This document shows, in pieces, positions 49,200-59,168 of a stretch of DNA of 64,000 nucleotides (position 1 is its first letter; the number at the start of each line of letters is the position of its first letter). This DNA is from Aaosphaeria pasadenensis (taxonomy: Eukaryota > Ascomycota > Dothideomycetes > Pleosporales): the NCBI GenBank assembly GCA_022813625.1, contig JAKLMB010000002.1, forward strand, positions 1,240,001-1,304,000, given 5' to 3'. Position numbers and translations under genes: made by a program. The notes below the pieces were generated by a model that searched no databases, had not been told where the DNA came from, and worked only from the letters and a program-made list of their open reading frames with translations.

Positions 49200-51314
49200 A
49201 TGGCATACCAGGGGGATACAGCCACTCATCCGTCAAGCAAACAACTACCGCCGTCTCCATACGAAAGCAATGGCGTCTCTAGGCACCGAGAGGACGACGA
49301 TTTTAGTCGTTCGAGCTCAGAGGGCCGTTCCCTATCGCTCCGCCGTAAACCTGTCCCCGACGTTGCACAGCAGCCTGCCATACCCTCTTTCAATTTCGGC
49401 CAACACGAAGACGCAGTAGCTGGGGGGCGGGAATCGAGACTGTCGGAGTCGTCGTTTGGAGCAAGCTCAATGGGCCATTCACGAACGCCCTCGAGAGACA
49501 GTCCGGACCAGAGAGGCAGTGGAGCTTCAGATTACGTGCCAATGCCGCAAGACATTCCTTTTCACCAGCTCAACATTAGCACACCTTCGTACAATGCAAG
49601 ATACTCACATGCAGGCGAGTTGGACATGGCAAGTGCTCAAGAGGACTCTTCAGTATACAGCCCAAGGGTAGACTCAAGGCCAGACTACCAGTCTGGTGGA
49701 TATTATGGTCAGCCTACACCTCCACCACCTTCGGTTCCACCTCATGAACATGTGCAATCGCCAAGGTCCGGCTCCCAGCACTCTTCCAGAAGCAACAATA
49801 GTGACCCTCGAAATGGTAACTTTGATTTTGGACCCGAGGTGCCCCTCCAGGTGCCCCGTAGCACTGTCCAACGGCCCAGCTCTGCGTACACGCTAGGTTC
49901 GGAACTTCACCCCGGGGCTGCACAATCCCCACGTCTCTCCGTCGGAGGCGGAGGCTCTCCTGTCAACTATGGTAGACAATTGGCCGTGAATCGACGCTCT
50001 CCTGACGCCAGACCTACCTCTTATGTCGATCTATTGAACCTACCTTACAATCAACAAATTGCCCCTGCTTCCAATCTTGGCGGCAACACTGCGCTTCGCA
50101 ATGTGGTGGGCCAGAATGCGTCCCTTCAAGATACTAAGAAGACTCTGGATATGTACAAGGCAAATGTGAAAAAGACACAAGATAGTGCTGTACAGTATGA
50201 GTTTGCTCTGTACATGGTGCAGATTGCGCGGGAGTTGAGGGCATCCGACCAAGGTGCTGATACCCATGGTTTATCTCCACTAGAGCTTCTGAGAGAGTCC
50301 CGACAAATATTACAAAAATTGGCCGACCGGAGCTACCCCTTCGCGCAATACTATCTTGCCGATGGCTATGCGTCGGGTCTCTTCAATAAAGACAAGCCTG
50401 ACTACGATCGAGCGTTCCCACTTTTCGTTGCCGCCAGCAAACACGGACACGCAGAGTCGGGTTATCGTGCAGCACTTTGTTACGAATTTGGGTGGGGTTG
50501 CCGCAAGGACTACGCCAAGGCAGTTCAGTTCTTCCGCGCTGCAGCTTCGAAGAATCACCCTGGAGCTGCCACGCGCTTGGGCAGAGCGTGTTTGACAGGA
50601 GACATGGGATTGCAGAATCGCTACAGAGAAGGCGTGAAGTGGCTCAAGCGAGCCACGGAATCTGCTGACTACCAGTACAACTCGGCTCCCTATGAGCTTG
50701 GTCAACTGCACGAGACAGGATACGGAGATGACATTTTCAAGGACGAGATCTACGCCGTTCAGTTGTTCACACAAGCTGCCGAGCTGGGACATCCTCAGGC
50801 TGCATTGCGACTGGGCGAGGCCTACGAGCATGGGCTGCTCCGCTGTCCGAAGGATGCCGCTCTCTCGGTGCATTATTACAACTGTGCCGCCCAGGCAGAT
50901 ATCCCAGAAGCTATGATGAACCTCTGCGCGTGGTACATGGTCGGAGCAGAGCCAGTCCTGGAGAAGGATGAAAACGAAGCTTATGAGTGGGCCAAGAGAG
51001 CTGCTGAGCACGGTAAGTCATAGTGTTCAATATACGTTATGACCATTGCTAATTTAAGAATTATAGGACTCCCCAAGGCAGAATATGCGATTGGCTATTT
51101 CACCGAGATGGGCATCGGATGCCGTCGTGATCCCCTCGAAGCCAATGTTTGGTATGTCAAGGCCGCCGACCACGGAGACGACCGAGCAAAGCAACGACTG
51201 GCCATCATCCAGGCTGCGGCATCCGGGCAACCAGTCAGTCCATCTGCCCTGGAAAAGACCAAAGGCAAGAAGGGTGGGAAGGATGGGAAAGACGAAAACT
51301 GCTGCGTAATGTGA
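49200..51314 (+). CDS. SKT5: Chitin synthase activator, Skt5/Chs4-type Sel1-repeat protein
   Basis: Two exons, 49200-51012 and 51067-51314, with a 54-bp intron (GTAAGT donor, GCTAAT branch); 686 residues. Residues 1-300 are disordered, rich in Ser, Pro, Gln and Arg. From about 375 to 660 there are about seven Sel1-like repeats, with the typical A..LG..Y..G pattern (for example AALCYEFGWGCRKDYAKA and YELGQLHETGYG). A Lys/Gly-rich linker follows, and the protein ends in CCVM, a CaaX box at 683-686. Yeast Skt5/Chs4 activates and anchors Chs3 and is farnesylated at its CaaX cysteine. The sequence and its place beside a Chs3-type synthase support the same role; the closest alternative is another Sel1 family member. 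Confidence 0.88.
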
Positions 51315-52717
51315 GCACCCGACAATGCATATTTTGGATTCTAGATGGGAGGGTTGTCATGATCTCTTTGTTTTTATTGTCTCTTTTTCCCAACCCAACC
51401 ATCTCCACACATCTGCGTCTGTTTTTTACTTCGGGACTTGGGAGTTCCGATGGCACCTTATTTCCACGACTACGTTTGGGGAGTTCATCTGTTTCGCATT
51501 GGGAGGGGAATGCATAGCATTTTCAGGCCGTTGTTTGTTCGTTGCAAAAATTTCCGGGAGTCTGTAAAGTCCTTTTTGGCAGAAGGAACGTTATTTGACG
51601 TCTAGGCACGGATACCAGAGAGTAATGGCGGAGTTACCCAGTAGTTAGAACGAAAGTATGAAATGAGAAAGAGGGTGGATAATGTCTGTTTAATCCGGTT
51701 GTTCGCGGCTTTGTTCGAGACGTGTGAGGTGAATGAAGGCTCATGACCAAATGATGGATCGAGAGTTCCGACCAATGGATTTGCTTCTTCTTACGTATGT
51801 TGAGCGGAGTAATGTGTACCATGGCCATGTACATGACTACATACTGGTCACGCTCTCAACGTTCATTGTACCAATTGGCCAGTAACACGCCGAGCCGAGA
51901 TCGCTGTCGGAGTATGAATTGAGGTCTTGCAATCCGTGCTCCGCTCCGCACATACACATAGCACGGAAAAGCGCATGTGCGTATGAGTACATACGTACAT
52001 ATATGTATGTACGTCTTCACACCGCCCAGCCTATCTTTCACCTATCTATCAACCTACTACGGCGTGAACTCGGAGAGTCGGAGTGGTGTACTTGGCAGGG
52101 CGCGCGAGGAGCTGTTACCCGATGACGCTACATCTGATCTGCATGGCTTTTGCGTAAGGTTGGCGACGTTGGAATGTGTATGGTGTCGAGTCCCTCGCTG
52201 TGATTGGCGATGGAGGAGCATCCGATTTCCCAATCCGCAGGTAGCCGATCCTAAACGGGCAAAGGAGACAAAGCAGCGTCTCCGATGATTGTGTAGGTAG
52301 AACTACTCCGTACCTGGTCTGGTTATTGTAGTCCCAGGGAATCATATCGTGCAATTGCGAGTTAATGTGGGTTTCTCTCAGTAATCATGCTCCTTCGCTA
52401 GTCCTACTACGATAGGGCGTGGTGGAGGTGTACTTAGGTAGGGCGTGCGGGAACTTAAGTCATTCCTACCTACTCTCCTACTTAGATAAGACGACTCACA
52501 CGCTGCTATCTACCTACTACGTAAATACCTACTTCCCGAGACAAATATCTACTTAGGTACTCACTGTTGTGTCACTCCTACACCTACTCCTACACTTATA
52601 CCTACACACATCAACTACCTGAGTAACCGGCATTCACTTTCCAATTGATCAAGGTCCTCCATACCTTTACACACTTTCCGCTCTCTGCCTGACTCATTCA
52701 CTTCACGAATTTCCGCA
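51315..52717. other. Gap between SKT5 and ARO8
   Basis: 1.4 kb between two genes on the same strand. The first few hundred bases are likely the SKT5 3' UTR. Around 51980-52020 there are TACATACGTACATATATGTATG alternations, a TACTCCGTA motif lies at 52303, and CCTACT/TACCTACT units fill 52430-52620 before the ARO8 start. No gene seen. Confidence 0.6.
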
Positions 52718-54409
52718 ATGGCACCTCCTGCGGCCATTGAAGTCGAAGCTGTCACAGACACCACTGGAGTCACACTCCCTAACCCTCTGGCTGCACCCCT
52801 CAAAAGCAACGAGATCTACGGGAGACGGAGGAAGACTGACAAGAAACAATGGGGTGTAGCAGCTCCTTCCAACAGTGCCCATTTTAGGCATGGTTCATGT
52901 GACCACAAGCCCAAGGCAAAGCGGTGGGATAGTATGTCTACAAGGTTCTCCATTACTTATAAAATTAGCTCAAGATACTAATACACTATCGTTCCAGACT
53001 ATCTCTCCCATGAAGCTACAATTCGAAAGGGCAATTCCCTGAAAGAAGCAGCCAAATACCTAGCCACACCCGGCATCATCTCCCTAGGCGGAGGTCTTCC
53101 CTCCAGCGAGTACTTCCCATTCGAGGAATTGAGTGTCAAGGTGCCCAGTGCTGGCCACTTCTCCGAAGCTGAGACCAAAGATTCCGGCGTCGTCCTCACG
53201 GCTGGCAAGCACGATCTCGCAGAGGAGAAATCGATTTTCGACATTGCCACTGCCTTCAACTATGGCCAGGGATCTGGCGCAGCACAGCTTGTTCGATGGG
53301 TCACTGAGCACACTGAGCTCGTCCACGACCCACCGTATCAGGATTGGAGATGTACGCTATCCATCGGCAGTACCTCTGCTCTCGACATGAGCTTCCGTCT
53401 TCTTTCAAGACCCGGTGATGTGGTTCTTTCAGAAGAATACACGTTCTCCGCCGCAGTGGAGACGGCGCTCCCTCTGGGTCTACGTGTCGTAGGAGTACCC
53501 ATCGACACCGAAGGTCTTCTCCCCGACGAAATGGACTCCATCCTCACCAATTGGGACGTCAACGCCCGTGGCTGTCGAAAGCCCCATCTCCTCTACACCG
53601 TTCCCACCGGCCAGAACCCAACCGGTGCCACCCAGAGTGCCGAGCGCCGCGCAGCAATCTACCGCGTCTGCCAGAAACACAACGTCATCATCATCGAAGA
53701 CGAACCCTACTACTTCCTCCAAATGAATCCCTACACCGGCCCCGACGCCCCCGCCGTCCCCCCACCCACCTCCCATGCCGACTTCCTCCACCGCCTCGTA
53801 CCCAGCTACCTCTCCATGGACGTGGACGGACGCGTGATGCGCCTCGACTCCTTCTCCAAAGTGATCTCCCCCGGCTCCCGCGTCGGCTGGATAACCGCCT
53901 CGGAGCAGCTCGTAGAACGGTACCAAAAGCACGCGGACGTATCCACGCAAGGCCCCGCGGGGCCCTCCCAACTCATCCTCTTCAAGCTCCTCGACGAGCA
54001 CTGGGGCCACGCCGGGTACCTCGACTGGCTCATCCACATCCGCATGGAGTACACGCGGCGCCGGGACGTCATCCTGTCCGCCTGCGAAGCCCACCTCCCC
54101 AAGTCAATCGTCTCGTGGAAGCCGCCGTCCGCGGGCATGTTCCACTGGCTCAAGATAGAATTTAAGAAGCACCCCGAGTACCCGGCCAAGGACATCGAGA
54201 CGCTGGAGGACCAGATCTTCATGCGGAATATCGAGCATGGCGCGTTGCTTATGAAGGGCAGTTGGTTCTATGCGGATGGGAACGAGAAGCATGATACGCT
54301 GTTCTTCCGCGCGACGTATGCTGCGGCGCCAGCGGATAGGATTGATGAGGCTATTAAGAGGTTTGGTGAGGCGATTAGGGAGGAGTTTGGGTTGGTGGGT
54401 AAGGAGTAG
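52718..54409 (+). CDS. ARO8: Aromatic aminotransferase, Aro8 type (PLP class I/II)
   Basis: Two exons, 52718-52931 and 52998-54409, with a 66-bp intron; 541 residues. It moves the amino group between aromatic amino acids and 2-oxoglutarate or related keto acids, in phenylalanine/tyrosine synthesis or breakdown and in 2-aminoadipate metabolism. Markers are the start of the fold IISLGGGLPSSEYFPFEEL, the PLP pocket segment YTVPTGQNPTG, the IIEDEPYYFLQM strand and Lys359 within DSFSKVISPGSRVGW, the Schiff-base lysine. The early exon encodes AKRWD, which continues across the splice to YLSHEA. The second half uses mostly C-ending codons. Aro8, Aro9 and kynurenine aminotransferases are close, so the substrate is by family similarity only. 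Confidence 0.88.
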
Positions 54410-54930
54410 GAGAATGGGCATTGAGATGATTAAAAGTTGGCCTTGTTGGAGGGGGAGAGGTATATGATTTAATGAATGCCATGGATGGAAACGAAAAGAG
54501 CGTTGTATCTAGGAGAGTTCAGTCCTCCTTTTCGATAGATTGGAAGAATGACTTGTTTCGGGACGCAAGAATCTGGCTCCCAGACAAAAGAAAAAAAAGT
54601 CGTAAAATATCTCGAAAGGCGAAGCGTCTTCGTAGTTGCACTTCAACCAGTCTTGATAAATAGCATATATAAACATACCTTACTTCAGACACACGCACAA
54701 TTCATATCATCACATGTCTTCTTTCCCTCAAAATGCTTCCCCCTCTTACACCAACTGTGAGAGAGAGTCAAAAGAGAATAGATTCAATTCAATTCAATTC
54801 CCGCTCCAAGTAATCCTACAATACCCCCCATTTCCATCCTTCTCAAGTGGGAAAGAAAAAATATGGTAATCCCATTCCAACTCTCCTTCTCCCCCATCGT
54901 CCAAACTAAACCCAGTCCAAACATCACCAC
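54410..54930. other. Gap between converging ARO8 and TMEM14-family genes
   Basis: 521 bp of likely 3' UTR sequence for both genes. It includes an ATTCA run near 54783-54801. No gene seen. Confidence 0.6.
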
Positions 54931-55407
54931 CTACGCCGCACTCCTCCCCCCCTTCGCAAACGCGCTCCCGAACGCAAACAGTCCCAGCGCAGCAAGCACA
55001 CTCAACCCCATAGGCAGCGGCTTCCCGCTCTTGATGGCACGGGGGATCGAGCTTCCGGCCAGCAGGACGGATGCCAGCAGCGCGAGCTCCACGCCGTAGG
55101 GGTTGCGGTTGCGGATGCGGAGGCCGCCGAGGATGTACTGTGCTTGTTTAGTATGTGTAGTTTTGGGGATTGGGAGTTGAAGGGGGAGAGGGGAAGGGAG
55201 GAAGAGAAGGGGACATACAAGGGAGCCGACGGTGAGGCCTGCGGCGATGGAGGGGATGGAGCCGGTGCGGACGTAGCCGATTGTGCCGCCGCCGGCGGTG
55301 AGGGAGCCGAGGACGAGGGCGACGGTGTCGAGGGACTGTGTTTGGGGGGGTGTTTTGTTAGCGATTGTTGATTGTTTTGATGCCGATTTTCGAGATGCGC
55401 TTACCAT
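54931..55407 (-). CDS. TMEM14-family small membrane protein
   Basis: Proposed three exons on the minus strand: 55407-55405 (the ATG alone), 55335-55219 and 55137-54931, with introns of 69 and 81 bp; 108 residues, the family size. The protein has the TMEM14/UPF0136 pattern: a first helix with GGTIGYVRTGSIPSIAAG, then GGLRIRNRNPYGVELALLAS, then GSSIPRAIKSGKP and a final hydrophobic helix. Family members sit in the mitochondrial inner membrane and have been linked to haem or fatty-acid transport; the role here is by family. The first intron has a GTAAGC donor, a CTAAC branch and a CACAG acceptor, and family members start close to SLDTVALVLG. It is 69 bp with no stop, so retention would add 23 residues. 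Confidence 0.82.
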   Translation of the reverse strand: MVSASRKSASKQSTIANKTPPQTQSLDTVALVLGSLTAGGGTIGYVRTGSIPSIAAGLTVGSLVCPLLFLPSPLPLQLPIPKTTHTKQAQYILGGLRIRNRNPYGVELALLASVLLAGSSIPRAIKSGKPLPMGLSVLAALGLFAFGSAFAKGGRSAA

Positions 55408-56025
55408 TGTTGCTTGAGATGTGTTGGTTTAGAGTGGGTTGTAAAGAGCGGATGGATAGAAGGAATTCAAGTACTGCAGCGGCGGAAGAAGTACGAGATG
55501 GAAGTACGGAGGAATTGAGAGATGATTTGATTGCTTTCGTGTTCTAGAACGAACAAAGTAAGTAAGTAGAAGGACAACGCGGAGTATAAGAAACGAGAAC
55601 GGAGAACGATGCAGATGGCGGGGGAAGCTCTCCCTTCCCGTTGCATCATCAATCGATCAACCAATCCAATCATCGTACTTCCTCGTACAAACTACAAAGG
55701 GCCGCTGTCCGTAGACGCCGAACCACCGATTCGCTTATGAGAGCTCCATCCCTGTCTCCTTGTCCGCCCTGGATTGGCTGAGCCTAAATTTCCTTGGCGA
55801 GACGAGGAACCCGCTTTTATCCATCCCATCTGGAGTGCACGGGCCATCCATCGTTCAGATGTGCCTTTCTGGCCTCAAGCTACACTGAACACTGACGACG
55901 ACTACACCACGAAACAATCCATTCCGAATCAACAACGCCAGCCCAATTGACCGTGCCAACACGGAACCACACTATCTCCACCTCTCATCCATACCTCCAA
56001 TTTCTTTACCCTTAAATCATCCACA
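55408..56025. promoter_or_regulatory. Shared divergent region, TMEM14-family gene / OST2
   Basis: 618 bp between two outward-facing start codons, holding both leaders. Pyrimidine/A-rich stretches (for example CCACTATCTCCACCTCTC near 55970) precede the OST2 ATG. No specific operator was recognised. Confidence 0.5.
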
Positions 56026-56627
56026 ATGGCGCCCAAATCCAGAGCCCCCGCAACAACCCCATCGACAACAGCTCCAACCACCACCACGACATCCACCCCC
56101 GCGAAGTCCTCCAAATCAGGAAGCTCATCAGCTCCACAAGACATCCTCACCGGAATATGGAACAACTACGTGAATAAGACGCCCTCGCGCGTGAAGCTGC
56201 TCGACACCTTCATGGCGTTCCTCGTCGTCGTCGGCGCATTGCAGTTCCTGTACTGCATCATTGTTGGAAACTTTGTACGTCGAGTCCTGTCTCTCTCTTC
56301 CTCAACACATGACATACATCAATTCCCTCTTCATCTACTCAAACCCTTCCTCTCCCCATATCTATTCTTCCAATCCCCCCCACGAAGTATAGCAACCACA
56401 TAGAATGTCAGCAAACTAACACGTACCGACTTCCATAGCCCTTCAACGCCTTCCTGTCAGGCTTCAGCGCCACCGTCGGCCAGTTCGTCCTCACAGCCAG
56501 CCTGCGCATGCAGACCAACCCGGAGAACAGCAAGGAGTTCGAGGGCACGTCGCACGAGCGGGCGTTCGCCGACTTCGTGCTCGGGAGCTTCCTGCTGCAT
56601 TTCTTCTGCGTCAATTTCATCAACTAA
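56026..56627 (+). CDS. OST2: Oligosaccharyltransferase subunit Ost2/DAD1
   Basis: Two exons, 56026-56274 and 56439-56627, with a 164-bp intron; 145 residues. It is a small integral subunit of the ER complex that moves the glycan from dolichol to Asn of nascent proteins. The Thr/Pro/Ser-rich N-terminus of about 38 residues is longer than in yeast. Then follow IWNNYVNKTP, the helix TFMAFLVVVGALQFLYCIIVGNF, PFNAFLSGFSATVGQFVLTASLRMQ and the conserved end FADFVLGSFLLHFFCVNFIN. Three membrane helices are visible. The splice joins GNF to PFNAFL, which is continuous in the family. Divergent from the TMEM14-family gene. Confidence 0.93.
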
Positions 56628-57007
56628 GAAGCGTTTTACGTGTCGTGGTCTGGGCATGTTAGGGAAAGGGGGGATATGGAGGCTGGGAGAGATTTGGAGA
56701 ATGAAACAGAGGGGAGGAATAGAGAGTGTCGGATGATGTGGGTTATTGAAAGAGGGTGTTCGGCGTATATCTTGGGGAACATCTCTCATATGCGTGCGGC
56801 TTGCATCTGCATAGCGATGAAGACGAAAAAAACATCATTTCTTGTGATATAAGGATTTTCTATTAGCCAATATCTCAATCGAGACTTTTTGTCTTGTTGG
56901 TTTACCGCTTTGGTTTTCCCTGCATGAATGCTAACATATGACTCCAATGCAGTATGCATTCGCTCTAATGGATACACCGATAGCCTCTCTACAGTCTCCA
57001 ATCCCAT
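56628..57007. other. Gap between converging OST2 and P450 genes
   Basis: 380 bp of likely 3' UTR sequence. No gene or repeat seen. Confidence 0.6.
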
Positions 57008-58793
57008 CTATTGAATAAACCCCTTCCTCTTCCTCAACCGAACCGGCACATCCACCTTCGGCCTGATAAACCCCATCGCCAACCCCTCCTCCTCGGGCAA
57101 AACCTCGTCTAACACACTCCAATCCACCAACTCCACCTCATTCTCCCCCAGCAGCAACGCCAACGTCGACAGTGCCACGTTCTTCGCAAAATGGCGTCCG
57201 GGGCAGATGTGCGTACCCCCACCGAACGGCACCCAACAGCCGGAGATGCCCTCGACGCTGAACCGTCCGTCGGCGGTGAGGAAGCGATCGGCCCAAAATT
57301 CCTTCAATGGCTTGGAGACGGTGAGGGGTCGTGCTTGGGACCAGAGTGCGTGGTTGAGGGCGAGTGGACGGCTGAAGACGAACGCCGTGGTGCCCTTGGT
57401 TAGTTTGTACTGGTCGTCGAGTTGAACGTCTGTTTGCTCGACGGTGCGGGCGGTTGCGGTGGCGAGACGGAGGCGCAGGACTTCGGAGTGGAGGGATTGG
57501 AGGAGGGGGATCGTGCCGAGTTTGGAGATGTCGATTGTATTGGAGTTGGAGGCGAGGTGTTGCTTGATTTCTTTTGTGACTTTCGTTTTCAAGGATGGGT
57601 TGCGGAGGACTTCGAAGACGGTCCAGAATACTGAGGGTAGGAGGTTGGAGTTCGATCTGGTTCGAATTGTTAATTCCATTAAGGGCATCATTCAGGAAAC
57701 AGAACTTGTTAATCTTACCCTTGCAATATTCCCAGGTTCTCGCTCGCTCTTGCTTCGGCATTCATGCCCTCCATCGAGAGAAATGCCTTCTGCCTCACCC
57801 GAATGAACTTCAAGCCCCATTCATTCCAGTCAGCCTCATCGTCGAGAACTCCATCGGCCTTGAGCATCAAGTCTTCCCACTCCACGAAATTCTTCAACAG
57901 CCGGTCGCGAGTCTCGTACGCAGCGCCCGCCATGAACCTCGGCGTCCCCGCGGAAAACATGTCCAGGTTACGGTCAAACTCCCAGAAGTCCGCGATCGTG
58001 CGAGGATACAATTGCAAGAACTTGGTACCGAAGATGGCATCGATCATCGTCCGAGTGATGATCCGCTGGAAGTAAGAGAACATATCCTCTATTGCCACCC
58101 AATTTCCCTCTTTGAAATGCACGGCGGCCAAATTGTGTCGCAAATCGGCCAGATAATGTTCGGAAAGCGTGTTGAGATGAGCACCAGAGAAGTACCTCCT
58201 TGGAAGACTGATGTGGGCATATTCGATTCTCTGTTCTTCAGGCAAGTGGGAGGCGTCCTTGGTATACACTTCAAGAGCTGATTTAGGAGCTCCGAAAAGC
58301 TTGCCGAATATTTGAGCGTGAAGCTGTCGGATAGACATCTGTTTGGCCTGGAAAACTGTTCGGATATGGGCCGCATCAGTGACAATGGCGAATTTCATTG
58401 GGCCTGCTCGGGCGAGGAAGGGCGTTCGTTCCCCATATTCTCTCCTAAGAAATTCTCTTCAATCAATCATCAAATTCACAGAAGCTATCTGGTAGATTTT
58501 TCTTACAAGATGATAGTGAAGAACTTAGACGGCCCGTTGATCAAGAAACCAAAACCATGGTATAGACCGGGTATCATGTACGGTATAGTCGCTGGTTGTG
58601 TGACCTTGTTTGTGTTGTTTCTCGGCGCATTGAAGCTTCTTGTTGACCAGACGCTTGTGACTAAAAATATGATCACAAAGCCAGACAATATTGAGATGTA
58701 AGGATGTTGACGGATGAATCCAGCAGTAATATCGGCACAACTCGGACCACTGCTAGAGCATGACGGGGCTGAATCAACAGTAAAGGGATCCAT
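57008..58793 (-). CDS. Cytochrome P450 with atypical I-helix
   Basis: Three exons on the minus strand: 58793-58507, 58444-57719 and 57656-57008, with two 62-bp introns; 553 residues. A membrane anchor (ILSGFVIIFLVTSVW) lies near residues 34-50, then the PYMIPGLYHGFGF hinge and GPMKFAIVTDAAHIRTVF. ExxR of the K helix is Glu396-Val-Leu-Arg399. The haem loop is PFGGGTHICPGRHFAK with Cys489. The I-helix reads GSNSNLLPSVFW, lacking the usual AGxDTT acid-alcohol pair; this resembles CYP7/CYP8-type enzymes (sterol hydroxylases and prostacyclin synthase-like isomerases). It may thus isomerise or rearrange peroxides, or hydroxylate a sterol. No backbone synthase gene lies beside it. Substrate unknown. 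The ATG at 58793 is preferred over an upstream in-frame start since it gives a normal anchor. Confidence 0.85.
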
Positions 58794-59168
58794 TGTCAAT
58801 CGATTTATAGAGATTGACAATGAAGACAGTATTGAGGACCGGAGAACAGAAGAAATGGAAATCTTACGCCGCCCTAACGGGTAGCATATGTTACAAGTTG
58901 TGGATAGCTGCACACTTCGACATCTAATTTAGCGCTAGGTCATCGACCTTTTCAGAAGGTCTGGTGGCTACGGATGAATACCTAGGTAGTCAATGAAGAT
59001 GGATGAATCAGGATCGATGCAATTGACATGTCGTAAGACAGTCGTTTCATAGCGCTCTTACCTAATTCCGTTAGCGTTGATTCGCTACATCACCAGATTA
59101 GCCCTACAATGTTTTACGATCTTCTGAGATATCAACATATTCGAGGCAAAGACTAGGGACAACTCAAT
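58794..59168. promoter_or_regulatory. Shared divergent region, P450 / TrhO-like gene
   Basis: 375 bp between outward-facing start codons. It contains an ACCTAGGTAG near 58979. No known operator was recognised. Confidence 0.45.
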
